Position numbers and translations under genes: made by a program | Notes under the pieces: generated by a model | The model's input: only the letters and a program-made list of their open reading frames with translations | Told to the model about the DNA's origin: nothing | Databases searched by the model: none | Assembly (NCBI GenBank): GCA_015680685.1 | Contig: MNCI01005484.1 | Span: 66,300-117,378 of the forward strand | Length of the DNA stretch: 51,079 nucleotides | DNA from: Gnetum montanum | Lineage: Eukaryota > Streptophyta > Gnetopsida > Gnetales > Gnetaceae | Direction of reading: 5' to 3' | Shown here: positions 21,491-32,520 of the stretch, piece by piece | Numbering within the stretch: position 1 is the stretch's first letter | How the letters are laid out: the number at the start of each line of letters is the position of its first letter

Positions 21491-21959
21491 CTTGGGGAGG
21501 AGTTTTAGGCTTTGCTTATTTTTCTTGCTTTTGAGACTTAGTGCTTGGTTGTTGATTACTTACAGTGGCTATCTTGATCGATGTGGCCATAGGGATGGAA
21601 GACAAGGGGACAAGCTTAGGTGGACCTAGCTCCATGCATTCCCTAATCATTTTGTCAATAAGGTGCTCATTAGGCCTCCCAAGCTGCCACCTAGACTACC
21701 TATTGTTGTATGTGGGATGAGGCTTTGGACAAGTAAGGCTTGATATAGTCCCCACCACTAGACTCTAAGTAGGCAAGGAGTTCGCACATTGAGACATCCT
21801 AATAATGAAGGATGTCTAGGTTGCTATCACTGCAACATGCTGCAGGGCCCTAACCACAATGTATTTCATGGGCACTCTAGGTAATGCTATGATGACAAAA
21901 GGTGATCTTAAACTGGTTGATGCTAAGGAGGCCCCAATGTTACCAGAGGACACATGAAC

Positions 21960-23300
21960 CATGAATGGATCTTATGCTTGTTCTAAGTCATTCTTAATGC
22001 TAATGGCATTGATAACATAGCCTACATCACTTGCATTAAGAGGGTCCTTATAGACCTTCATTGATTAATTTTTCGAGGGAACTGGGTTGGTTGCATTAAG
22101 GATTAGTTCACCTTAGTTAATCATATGTTATATGTCATCTCATAAGGCCATGCAAAAATCTATGTCATGGTTAGGTAGTTGATGGTAATGGTAGAATTAG
22201 TCTAACCTAAAATGCTTAGGGATTGGAAGCTCATTTGGTGCAACTACTGATGGGTTTCTAAGGAGCTTGTAGTAGCAATCATGATGCTTGTGATCATCTT
22301 TAGATATTTTCTTATACTAGATGCACCCAGAATTAAGGAACTGATCCAAGAGCTTTGATGGCTTGATGGGCAATGGTGGTTCTTGCACTCAAAGTTTGGC
22401 CTTGGGGTAGCTTGCCCTGTGGCCATCGATGGTACACATTGATTGGTCATTATAGTGCTAGAGCTAGATGCCTTGCTATTGGTCAGGGACTTAAGTACCT
22501 TGGTTGTTGGTTTGGAATTGTTTGGCTTGGCCTCATTGGCCACCATTGCAATAGTTGTGGTTGCCTTGCACTTTTCCTTGTCTTTCTTTTCATGGGAATT
22601 TTTGTAGGCCATGTAGGCTAGGTCCTTATTGCCCTCTACCACATCCTGAATGCTCTTCATTTGAGCAAACACTTGGCTCAAGGAGTGCAAGGCAAGGTAG
22701 TACAACTTTAACTTGATGAAGTTGTTCAGTACACCTTTGAAAATGGCTAGTAGGTGGGTTTCCATGATGGGCTTACAAATTTCATTGAATGTGATGCTTC
22801 AACACTGGATGAATTTTTGCATTAGCTCTAAGTGACCTTGCTTGATTTGCATTAGTTGATCCAAGGTCACCTTAGGCTTCAAGTTGTACTTGAAGTGAGA
22901 AATGAATTGACTAAGAAATTTCTCCAAAGAGAATATGAAGGCCCTAGGGAGTTCATGGTACCAATCTAGCACTTTGCTAGTTAGGGACATGGTGAACACA
23001 TGAATGATTACATGTGACCATGCTTGTAATAGAAGGCATTCAGAATGAAAGGTTGCTAGATGGACATTATGGTCTCCTTTAGTGTTGTATTTAGTGAACT
23101 AGGGAAGTTGGACTTTAGGAGGTAGGGTTAGTGATGGGATTTTAGGACTAATTGGGTTAGTTGTGCTACTTGCTATGCTACTTGAGTGATCCATGACCCC
23201 ACTATGGGTTGTGTGATCACATGAGATGCCTATTGCATATGTTTTTTCATGTATGGTTGTGCATGCTATGTCATGGGCATAGAGGCTAAGGTCCACCATG
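21960..23300 (-). pseudogene. E1 gag
   Basis: The Gypsy gag core is open at 22999-22799: MFTMSLTSKVLDWYHELP and FLSQFISHFKYNLKPKVTL, matching SLTG.A..WY..LP..SI.SW......F...F. Upstream, in broken frame, is TKYNTKGDHNVHLATFHSEC. Downstream the minus ORF 22765-22244 has YYLALHSLSQVFAQMKSIQD and a PNFECK block. Near 22190-22160 FYHYHQLPNHDIDFCMAL resembles the C..H...GH....C zinc-knuckle-like tail of plant Gypsy gag. Gag forms the particle and binds element RNA. From 21960 to 21490 the frame continues as an unrecognised linker. Confidence 0.82.
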
Positions 23301-24611
23301 TAGTTGTGTCTTTTTCCATTTTAGGTAGTGCCAATGAGATAGGCATAATGTATGATGCTTAAGTCAATGGTAGCTAGGACATCTGCATAGTGTGTATGTA
23401 AGGTTGCATGGGCATGACAAATGCTAGCAAGAAGGATTGCATAGACTATTCCAATGTCACAAAGGAGAGGATGGAAGATGGTCTTGCACACTAATGGGTG
23501 TGATGCATAAAGGAAGGGATGATAGAAGATCCTTCATCCCAATGAGCATGCACTTGATGACTTTCCACCACAAGGGCTAACCTTGGAGGTGACAAAGGGG
23601 ATGTAATCGCTTGACAGAAGGTAGATGGCTAGGACTATGGAGAGATGAAATTGTAGGTAGCCTATTGGAAAGAGGCATAAAAGGGGTTCTAATTATTTGA
23701 ATGAGCTTTGAACTCATCCTATCCATCCAATAGGGGATCCTCATAGTTGGTTGCTACATCATACTCATTTGACCCACTCAGTTGAATAAGTTGGTCAAGT
23801 AGCCACTGAGAGGTTTCGGTGAGTGGAATGAAATTGTTAGGTGAGGAGAAGTACTCCCTCCCATTCTTGTATGATTTTGTAACCCCATTTGGCATCCATT
23901 TTGTAGAGGCCTAGGGATAGAACCATCTAGAGTTTTGCACAAAGGAAGTTGTATTTTTCATCGTCAAGTACCATGTACTCAAGAGGTTGGTTGCGTATTC
24001 TGAGTGACTGCCTCTCTACCAAGGCAAATGCCTTGGCCCCAAGAAGATCAATTGTGATCTCCCATTGAAAAAGTCAAATTATGACTATGCTTAGGGTGGA
24101 AGTCAAGGACTACTTAGGGTTCATGATGTTATGCAGAAAAATGCAAAAATTGTAGATGCTAAAAAATGGCTAAGTAAGAAGATGTTGAAAAATGCTAAAA
24201 AATGGCCAAGTATAAAAATGTTACTATAAAAAACTAACTATGGTGTGCTACTCTTGCTACACTAAAGCCTGATATGCTCTCACATTGAGAGCTAGCTACA
24301 CTCCCATGAGCACACAAAGTTTCAACTAAGTGCCAAAGATATGCTTTGCCTTTTATCCAACAAGGTTCTAGGGGAATCGATAGCTAGGTCCAATCTACAT
24401 CAACTAACTTGTAGATATCTCCTATGCTAGCCTAGAATCTTGCTACTACCATGGAAGGTCCATAGGGGTGTCAAGTCTATGCTAGCCTAGAATCTAGCTA
24501 CTACCATGGAAGGTCCATAGGGGTGTCAAGTCTATGCTAGCCTAAAACTAGTAATGGAGGTGCAGAGAGAACACGAGACTATCACTAAATGTAGAAAGAA
24601 ATGACATAGCC
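23301..24611 (-). other. E1 leader and gag N-terminal region, decayed
   Basis: This is the stretch between the PBS and the recognisable gag. No domain is seen. It includes an exact-period 55-bp tandem duplication (separate entry). Confidence 0.5.
24422..24543. repeat. 55-bp tandem duplication in the E1 leader
   Basis: Two full copies start at 24422 and 24477 and a partial third (CTATGCTAGCCT) starts at 24532. The full copies differ at one base (CTTGCTA versus CTAGCTA), which makes this a recent duplication compared with the surrounding decay. Confidence 0.9.
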
Positions 24612-24632
24612 CTCCTTCTAGTGCTAGAAAAT
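24612..24632 (-). promoter_or_regulatory. E1 candidate primer-binding site
   Basis: On the minus strand, directly after the LTR end TTGCTACA, the sequence reads ATTTTCTAGCACTAGAAGGA. E2 has the same at 28677-28656 with TGGCACTAGAAGGAGGG. Position and conservation fit a PBS; I could not assign the tRNA. Confidence 0.6.
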
Positions 24633-26289
24633 TGTAGCAATCGAAAACGTTGATGGCTGGAATGGTCACGTCAAGGGGTTCATGGTTGTGATACATCCCT
24701 AGCCTTGGTACTATCTGAAGGATCGTCACTAGAGGGGAAAAACAAAGGTGAAGAGTTTAGGATGGTCTTATCGATTGAACTAGGACTTATGGAGTGTTTT
24801 GACAAATCAGTGCTAGGGCTTTGCATGGTGTCTTTGGTGGTACTAGAGCTGACTAAGCTTGAGCATAGTAGTGTTTCCCAGTGAAAAAATAATAATGCAA
24901 ACATGCAAATACATGCAAAGTAACAAAAAAAAATATGAGTGCAATCCTAAATGCCAAAGAAAATGCTTGAAAATGTAAGGGAATTTGAGAGGGAAAGAAT
25001 AACAACATCCCAAATGGGGGGAGCATAGCAATTGCAAAGAGGAGCTGAGGAGGTACATGGTGTATAGATAGGCATACTAGGTAGCATAGTCATAATCTCT
25101 GGGGTGTTTGAGCTATGAAAATTAATGCCCGTCATAAAGTCTATGTGCTGTTGGGTTGGTTTTTGTGGTGTCCTATGGGTTGTGGCTACTACAGTGTTGT
25201 GATGTTGCAGTGTTGCCAAGGTGATAACTACTCAAAGTTTGGATTTTTCCAACCAAATACTTGAGAATGCTGACTGCTGAATGAAATTACCAACCCCAAA
25301 AATGTGAGGCGTAGGGATATTTATAGGCATAGGGTTAATGTAAAGTGTAGATCGGGCACCACGTGGTAGAGGGGTAGTTGGGACTACACTGACCCTAGAT
25401 ACACTCCCACTGAAGCAACTAGTGCTATGCTCTAGTGTGCTCCAATGGACTCCAAAAGAATGCCAGACTATTACTATGTTGTCAAGACTGCATGTGCCAA
25501 AGTTGAAAAAACTACAATGTACTTGAAAATAGTGTAAAACAATGCAATATGGAGGCTATGCTTTAGGACTATGCTTTCCCTTTTATCAAGTGGGGTCAAG
25601 CATAAGTACCATTTGGGGACAAGTGAGGTGTGTAAAAAGAAATGAAAATTGTTGATCCTATTTGCTAAAGGAGTTTTGGAGCTAAGAGGAAGGCCTATGC
25701 TGAGCTCTAGAAGCTTTTGGAGGCTATCTTTCATGGTTATGCTAGCTACACTTTGGAGTGTAGCCTAAAATTTAGGCAAATTTTGCAAAAATTTAAGTCT
25801 AGTGTTGGCTATGCTCTAGAGCATAGTAAGAAAAGTGATAGTGTAGCACTGATACTTAGAAAAAATTGGCAAAACTTGTAATTCTCATCTAGGCTATGTT
25901 GGCTACACTCTAGAGCATAGCAAGAGGGGTAGCTCTAGGAGTTAGAAAATTTTCCAAAATGTTTCCTCCATGCTAGGCTAGCTTGATAGCTCCTAGCTTA
26001 ACACTTAGGAAAACTGGCCATTGATGTGTATGCTACACTAACTACACTCTAGAGCATAGTAGGGAGAATGGGAGTGTAGCACAACACTTAGAAAACATTT
26101 TGCAGCTGTTGTTAGCACTTAGAAAATTTTGCAAATATGGATTTATGCTACATGTTATGCTAACCACACTCTAGAGCATAGTCCTAGTAGTGGAAGCATG
26201 GGTCAAACACTTGGAAAAAAATTACCTCATGTTGACACCTAGACAAATTTGTTGTTGAGGTGCTATCGCTCGAATTTGGTGGTGTTTCA
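24633..26289 (-). mobile_element. E1 5' LTR
   Basis: It runs, on the plus strand, from TGTAGCAATC to GGTGTTTCA; on the element strand it is TGAAACACC...TTGCTACA. TATAAATA lies at 25325-25318 (minus), about 965 bp from the LTR start, so the U3 is long. Five 20-bp palindromes lie in the U3. Confidence 0.87.
25745..26182 (-). repeat. Five 20-bp palindromes in the E1 U3
   Basis: Units start at 25745, 25808, 25902, 26041 and 26163. Each is a 10-base arm directly joined to its complement, for example CTATGCTCTAGAGCATAG (25809-25826), a perfect 18-bp palindrome. These are the E2 dyads without the 10-base spacer. Where arms differ, the change is TG versus CA, as expected from decay of an original CG on either strand. 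Confidence 0.85.
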
Positions 26290-26294
26290 AGTTA
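26290..26294. repeat. Right target duplication of E1 (AGTTA)
   Basis: AGTTA follows the LTR end TTTCA and pairs with AGTTT at 18616-18620, one mismatch. Confidence 0.75.
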
Positions 26295-27400
26295 TAACTT
26301 ACCACCCATGCTGATGGTGTTTATGACATAGCTAGTATCATTTACATTTAGAGGGTCTACCATGTCAAGCACTAGTTCACCCCTATCTATCATCCTACAA
26401 AGCTTGATAGAAGTTTATGCTATGACTGGACAATTGGTGGTAGTGAAAGAATTGGTCCAACCTAAAGTGCTATGGGACCAAGGGCTCATTTAGAGCTACT
26501 AAGGTGGGATTTGTTAGTATCTCATAGTACCTATCATGCCTTTTGTGGGCATCCGTAGACATTTGCTTATGTTGGATGTGCGAGGTTTTCAATAGTTGAT
26601 CTAGTAGCTCTGAGGGTTTCATTGGTAATGGGGTATACTTTGAGCAATCCTTGCACTCAAAGTTGGGCCTTAGACTAACTTGTGTCATGGCAGCTACAAA
26701 TGTGGGCCAATTGGTTGCTTGGACACCAGAGTTGATGACTTCATGGGATAAGGGTTTAGGGTACCTAGTTGTTGGCCCCCAGTTGGTTACTTTAGCCTAT
26801 GTGGCTACCATTGCCACTATTGCATTCTACTTTCTTGCATGATAGTTTTTGTAGGCCACATATGTTGGGTCTTTGCTAGCTTGTAATACATCTTCTATGT
26901 TCTTAGTTTGGAAAAAGGCTTGGCTTAAGGATTGAGGGCCCAAGTAGTACAATTTTGACTTGATGAAGTCATTAACTGCGTACTTAAAGATGACCAAGAG
27001 TTGCATCTTAGCTATTGGCTCTTAAATTTTGTTCAATGAGATACTCTAATGTTGGATGAATTTTTGTACAAGCTCTAGGTGGTCCTACTTGACCTACATT
27101 AGCTAGTCCAAGGTTGCTTTTGGCTTCAAGTTTTACTTGAAGTGTATCACAAACTAGCTTAAGAGGTCTTCCAGAGAGCAAATAGAACCTTTGGGTAGTA
27201 AGCACTACTAGTCTAGCATGTTGCCAGTGAGTGACATGGCAAAAAAATGTATGATGACATGTGGCCATGATTTTAGTAGTAGGCACTCATACTTGAACAT
27301 CACTAGATGTGTGTTGGGGTTTCTTTCACTATTGTACTTGGTGAGTTGAGGTAGTGGCACCTGACTTGGAAAAGTTAGGCGTGGGACCATAAGACTTATA
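26295..27400 (-). pseudogene. E2 gag
   Basis: The minus ORF 27390-27208 reads LPQLTKYNSERNPNTHLVMF and MSLTGNMLD, the start of the Gypsy gag core. After a stop the core goes on as SLEDLLS, FVIHFK and LKPKATLD. The tail includes LGPQSLSQAFFQTKNIEDVL and the minus ORF 26688-26470 with RPNFECKDCSKYTPLPMKPS and a HKRHDRYYEI block. The same blocks, in the same order, are in E1. E1 cuts the gene just after the FHYHQLSSHSINF zinc-knuckle-like block; coding resumes at 18615. Confidence 0.82.
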
Positions 27401-28655
27401 GGGTTGTCTTAGTAAAAGTTCACCACCTTGACACTTTTGGAGGAAGTGGCTTTGAGTTGCCTCACCTCCTCCATCAAACTTTAAATCAACTATAATGCCT
27501 AATTCAAGTTTTGAGATGCACTAGCTAATTGTGTTGGCTATACTATCTACTATGTTGGTTGTATGGCCTAGGGTCGGGTTGCTAGGTGTAAAGTCACATG
27601 ATGTGGTTAATGCATTGGTTGTGCTATGGGCATAGTGATTGGGGCAAGCCACACATGTGTGGGTTGGAATGACGTTGAGGGCATCAATGAAATAGGAAAG
27701 ATGTAGGGTGCCTGAGTCATTTGGGACTGGAGGCATGTATTGTGTGAATGTAGGGCTAGGCTGATGTGATTGCTATTGGCAAAGATGGCTAGGTAGGTTG
27801 AGATGATGTCATGAAGGACAAGTTAAATGAAGATATTTTCTCATATGATGTGTATTACATTTGATGCATTACCACTATAGGCATCAACCTAAGACTGGCG
27901 GAGTGGGAAGGTGATGTCGGTGTTATAACTATCTCAAGGGGGATGGATGAAAAGAACTAAGGAGGGGTAGGACTAGGGAGTGGTTGTGGGAAGAAAATGT
28001 GGAAGAAGCTCTCACATTTGAAACAAGCTTCAAACTCATCTTCTTCCTCTTGTAGGGTTTCTCATAGCTAGTTCCCACATTGCACTCACCTGCTCAGATG
28101 AGCTAGGATAACAACTAATGGTGGGACTCTATGAGCAAGATGATGTTGAATGAGTAAGGGATATACTCTCGTCTATCCTTGTGGATAAGGTGATCTATAA
28201 GCAAAATATTTGCACATATGAAGTTGTATTGTTTGTGGTAAAGGTGTTAAGTGTGTTTGACATTGATGTCGAAGGCTAATTTATCTTCATGATCATAGAT
28301 CGAGTCATGAAAGAGAGAGCTATGGAGTGCTGGTTGCAGAGTGTTATGGATGACACTGAAACTAACCCTATTTTAGCCAACACCACTGACTATGCTGACT
28401 ACACTCTTCATGGACTATGCTTTCTATGCTAAGAGCTAACTAAACTCTCCATGGACTAGACTCTTCATGGACTACACTCTCTATGTTAAGAGAATAGAGA
28501 CTTAGGAAAACAATGGAGTGAACTACGATTTGGATTGCTAAGCGAGGTCCTAGGGGGATTGACTATAGGGTCCAATATACACCAACTAGTTGATAGATGA
28601 CTATGATATAGAGAGAATAAAAAAAACCACAATGAAGTCTAAAAAAGAAGTTCAA
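27401..28655 (-). other. E2 gag N-terminal region and leader, decayed
   Basis: Only short broken frames are present, some repetitive (Thr/Ser/His-rich). Near 28380-28500 the leader has several copies of a GACTACACTCT-like motif related to the LTR dyads. Confidence 0.5.
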
Positions 28656-28677
28656 CCCTCCTTCTAGTGCCAAAAAT
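28656..28677 (-). promoter_or_regulatory. E2 candidate primer-binding site
   Basis: The minus strand reads TTTTTGGCACTAGAAGGAGG right after the LTR end CATTACA. The near-identical E1 site supports a common primer. TGGC at the start fits the CCA end of a tRNA; identity unassigned. Confidence 0.65.
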
Positions 28678-29344
28678 TGTAATGATTGAAAACATCAATG
28701 GCTAGAACATTGAGGGATCCACAAGCATACAACCTAATTTCAAGTCTGCATGATGGCCTACTAGAGATAGAGATGAGGTGCCCTAAATGGTCTTGTGAAT
28801 TGAATAGTGACTTACCAAATGCAACTGGGTGTAGTGTAGTTAGCTACAATGCTAATGCAAAATGATGTTAAGTGTTCACACAGTGTTAGTCGTGTCAACT
28901 GGGTCAAGCATAGTTAGGTTTTTGGCAAGAAATGACGGTGCCAATGTGTGGGGACCATTTCCCTAGCAAGGCTATGTGCTAAAATATCAAGAAATGCAAC
29001 TAAAATGCTGAAACAATGCAAGAAAAATGCTAAAAATGCAAAGGAAGGGAGAGAGAAATAGAACACCACCTCAAATGGGGTTGAGCATAGTTAACTCTAA
29101 AAGGGGTGAGAAGGTACGTAGTGTATAACAAGCATAGTGGATAGTGTAGTCATAGCCTCAAGGGTGTTTGGCCCCAAAGATTGATGTTCTGCCATGGTGT
29201 CTATGCCTATTGGGTTGGCAACCATGGTGTGCAATGGCTTGCAGTGTCCTGTGGTGAGCTACAATGGTGTGCAACTTTGCCAAGATGCTTCTGGTTCTCT
29301 CCCAAGCACTCAAGTTTGTCAATTCTCTTGTTTGCAAATTTGTG
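28678..29344 (-). mobile_element. E2 5' LTR, R/U5 part (split by E3)
   Basis: It aligns with 12756 to about 13385 of the 3' LTR, including the shared block CTCTCCCAAGCACTCAAGTT near 29298. It stops where E3 starts. Plus-strand short ORFs here and at 13250-13540 are coincidental frames of the same LTR. Confidence 0.85.
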
Positions 29345-30167
29345 TTATGAGTCATCATTTTTCAAGCCTTGATGTTAGATATTAGATGTTGTCTTGCTTG
29401 GGTTGGACTATAAATAAAACACTTGGGGTACCTGGTTAAGACGTGAGGAGTAGCAATAGAGGATAGTTTTAGGTTTCAATTTTTGGTAGTATTTCTTAAA
29501 GTTTTGTTATTTCCAGTGCATGCCCACAGTGTGATGTTTGTAATTGTGCATCACCTTTGTTTGAGTATGACAGACTTGGACATGTCACATGACTGGTAAT
29601 AAAGATCGAGATTACTCCCATCATTACAGCATCCACTTAGATTATTAATACTTTTAATTCTTAATTATTTATTGCTTTCTTTAGTTAAAATGTTTTCATT
29701 TATCGCTATTTACTATTCTTGTTATTAAGCGAAATGCATACACCTTAATCACGAGCATTTAAGTTTAGATACTTGGTAATCTAAAATTATAAAGTTTGGC
29801 ACACCTAGTGACATATGCTTGGCAATCCCAAAAGTAGTCCCAAGAAGTCCAAGACATATACAGATGATTAAACTCATCCCACATAGGCTAGCTTAGATCT
29901 TGTTTTCCCTCACTCATTAGCTTAATTAATTTACCTTTTTATCATCATCAGGAGTACTGTAGAATTAGAGATAACATAATATGCCTCACCTTGAGATAAA
30001 CCATACATGACAAAGCTACCACTAGTCCAAGTGGGAAGATAGCAAACTACGATCAAAGCATAACAATCTAGATGCCACAACTAGTCCCATCTATGGAATT
30101 CAACCAAATTGTGCATGAATGCTTCTAATTTGTATGGGTGATTGTAGGGGTACCTTATCACTCATCA
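29345..30167 (+). mobile_element. E3 5' LTR
   Basis: It starts TTATGAGTCATCA and ends ACTCATCA directly before the PBS. TATAAATA lies at 29409-29416. It matches 37413-38185 of the 3' LTR along most of its length. Confidence 0.87.
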
Positions 30168-30168
30168 T

Positions 30169-30186
30169 TGGCACCATTGCTGGGGA
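30169..30186 (+). promoter_or_regulatory. E3 primer-binding site (tRNA-Asp type)
   Basis: TGGCACCATTGCTGGGGA differs from the Athila-like TGGCGCCGTTGCCGGGGA at three positions, all G-to-A or C-to-T. Confidence 0.8.
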
Positions 30187-30289
30187 TGATGCTAGTTATC
30201 TAGATTAGTTATATTATACATGATAGCTATAAAAGTATTAATGATATATCTTTTAAAAAATATTAAATCACACACACTATAAACCAACA

Positions 30290-32520
30290 ATAACGTCTCT
30301 CCCATAAGGAAGTGACCATGCACTATATAGAAAACACATTCATTGGAGAAATAATGAGATATGCAATGAAGAAAATTGGAGTAACCAACCTTATGAAAGG
30401 GTTTCTTATCATCATGATCACCTTGATGATACTCAAAGACTACCTTTAGCTAAGGTAGAGAATCCTAGAGGAGATGACATAGGTCCTGAACTAGGGGAGG
30501 CCTCAAGGCCTAAGACCTCTCAAAACCCAAAAAAAATAAATCAAAAGATCCCAAAGAACACCATAGAAGGCATGGAAATTCTTCTAGTTCCTCATCTTCC
30601 TTTGTCCCTTCAACATCTAGTTCTAATGAATATGAATGTAGGTATAGAGATAGAGCTTCACTAAAGGGTCGAACTAAAAACCATAATCTAACCCATGGGA
30701 AAAATCAAAGATATCATTATGAACATAGATAGCATCATCATGATAAAATCAATAGAGATAGAAATTTCCCTCACAACCTATTTGATGATGATGAACCCTT
30801 GCTAGCCACTAAGAGCCTAATGTAGATCACAAAGGTAGTAAAGATATCTCCCAGGCATTGCAAAAATAGTCATCTACCTAAGCTTGACATGAATAATATT
30901 CCTAAATTTGCAGGAGGCTATGATTTAGATTTGTAACATCATTTACAAGTCTTCCATGATGCCTCTGCTTTTTAGAACATTGAAAGTGGATGGAAAAAGC
31001 TTAAGCTCTTTCCTAGGATACTAATTGATAGAGCCAAAGTGTGGTATCAATCTTTGAGACCAAATTCAATCTAATGATGGTCTACAATGCTATAACTTTT
31101 GAATGAGAAATACCAAACCTATGCAAGAGTGTCTAGTTTGAGGAGACAGATCTAAGAGGGGAAGCAAGAACATCATGAACCCTTGGAGATGGCCTTAGAT
31201 AGAGATATTATGCCTTACTGAATAGATGCTTGATCCATGGTTTCTCTAAGGAAAGGAAAATTTACCACATCATAGATGGGCTTCGTAATGAAACAAAGGA
31301 GACCCTTGGGATGTGTGCCCCAGGGTAATTATACTTGATCCAAGCCCATCAATTCCAAGAGCTAATTGAGCATGTGTCAAAATAAGATGGAGAGATATGC
31401 AAATGGGAGAATGTCGAGAAATATCAATGGGATCCAAATCTTTAATAGAAGGAGGTCTAGATCTATGGTAAGGTGAATGAAACCACTTTCAATATGGTGA
31501 TTCTACAACAAACCTTGCTAATATAGATATCTATTGATGAACTAGAAGCAAAGTTTAATAGGATGTCCAAATGAATATGTGAAAATGTTTCACCTCTCAT
31601 TGATATAGTCAAGGAGAGGATAATGCTAAATAAGATAGGTAATCATACTAAACAAAGGATATAGAACCAAGAAATAGCTAGGAACACTTTTCAATAAATG
31701 AGAAAGGTGGCTAAAGAAAGTGAGGCTATAGACTTAACCACAAACAAAGATAATGGATGTAATATTTGCATATATGACCATTCTAAGGGCCATTTCCCAA
31801 TCTTGATACATCTACAAGAGTGTTGGATAGGTGCCTTAAATCCAAAGTTTGTATAGAAGCACATGCCTAGGAGATTTCCTCTCCCACAAGGTAATTATAG
31901 ATAGTCCCACAACCAATTGTACCATCCTAGGAGGATCCATTACCAGCCTCAACATGATCATCAACCGTAGTGGTAACAACTATAGTCATGGGAAAGGCCA
32001 CCACCAAATTAGCCATATCCACTGAAAATGCAAGGATATTATGTTCAACATCTTGTTTCTCCAACAAGTTCTACATCCTCTACTTCCAATTGCCACTACC
32101 ACTCTCTCGAGTACCATCAATCCATGACATCCCATGAGGGATCACCACCTTTCACCTCTTACCATTCATCCTACCCTTGACATTCTCACACTCCACCTCA
32201 TTGTATGCAACTACTAGCAACACAGGTAGGGTTGGCACCACAATATCAAAAAATGAATGTCACTTGTGTTGCAAATATGCATAAACATGCTAACACCAAT
32301 GGGTCTCAACCACCACATAGGAAACATCCCTTTTCGAGGAAAGGTCATAAGCCAAAGTAGACCATGCATGGACCTACTGTATCATCCAAGCCTACACAAG
32401 CCCAATCTAGTGCACCACCTTCCTTGTCTCAACCAACGTCCTCTAACTATACACAAGGGCCACCATCCATTAGTACTCCAATCCTAAATCCAACCAATAA
32501 ATCTACAAGCATGGAAAGAT
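30290..32520 (+). pseudogene. E3 gag (decayed)
   Basis: The core is readable at 30890-31130: PKFAGGYDLDL, GWKKLKLFPRILIDRAKVWY and LLNEKYQTYARVSSLRRQI, the Gypsy gag block with several stops. It continues with IIDGLRNETKETLG, shared with E4 gag (5820-5860). A CNICIYDHSKGHF block near 31757 may be a degenerate zinc knuckle. The N-terminal half (30300-30880) is rich in charged residues, and the tail (31900-32520) in Gln, His and Pro. The gene has no intact frame. Confidence 0.8.

Larger units (their letters stand above)
18621..26289 (-). mobile_element. E1: gag-protease-only Gypsy element, inserted in E2
   Basis: E1 is a minus-strand element with 3' LTR 18621 to about 20212, 5' LTR 24633-26289, PBS 24632-24612, gag about 23300-21960 and protease about 21490-20521. 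Target duplication AGTTT/AGTTA. It is 7.67 kb long with a 4.4-kb internal region that leaves no room for reverse transcriptase or integrase after the protease. It is a close relative of E2 (same gene blocks, same PBS, related LTR dyads). It resembles non-autonomous gag-only classes described in plants (TR-GAG-like), with an added protease domain. Confidence 0.87.

Noticed and set aside
25809-25826. Palindromes as microRNA precursors or tRNA-like structures
   Set aside because: Arms of 10 bases are too short for a precursor, and the arrangement inside U3 of both LTRs points to a regulatory repeat.
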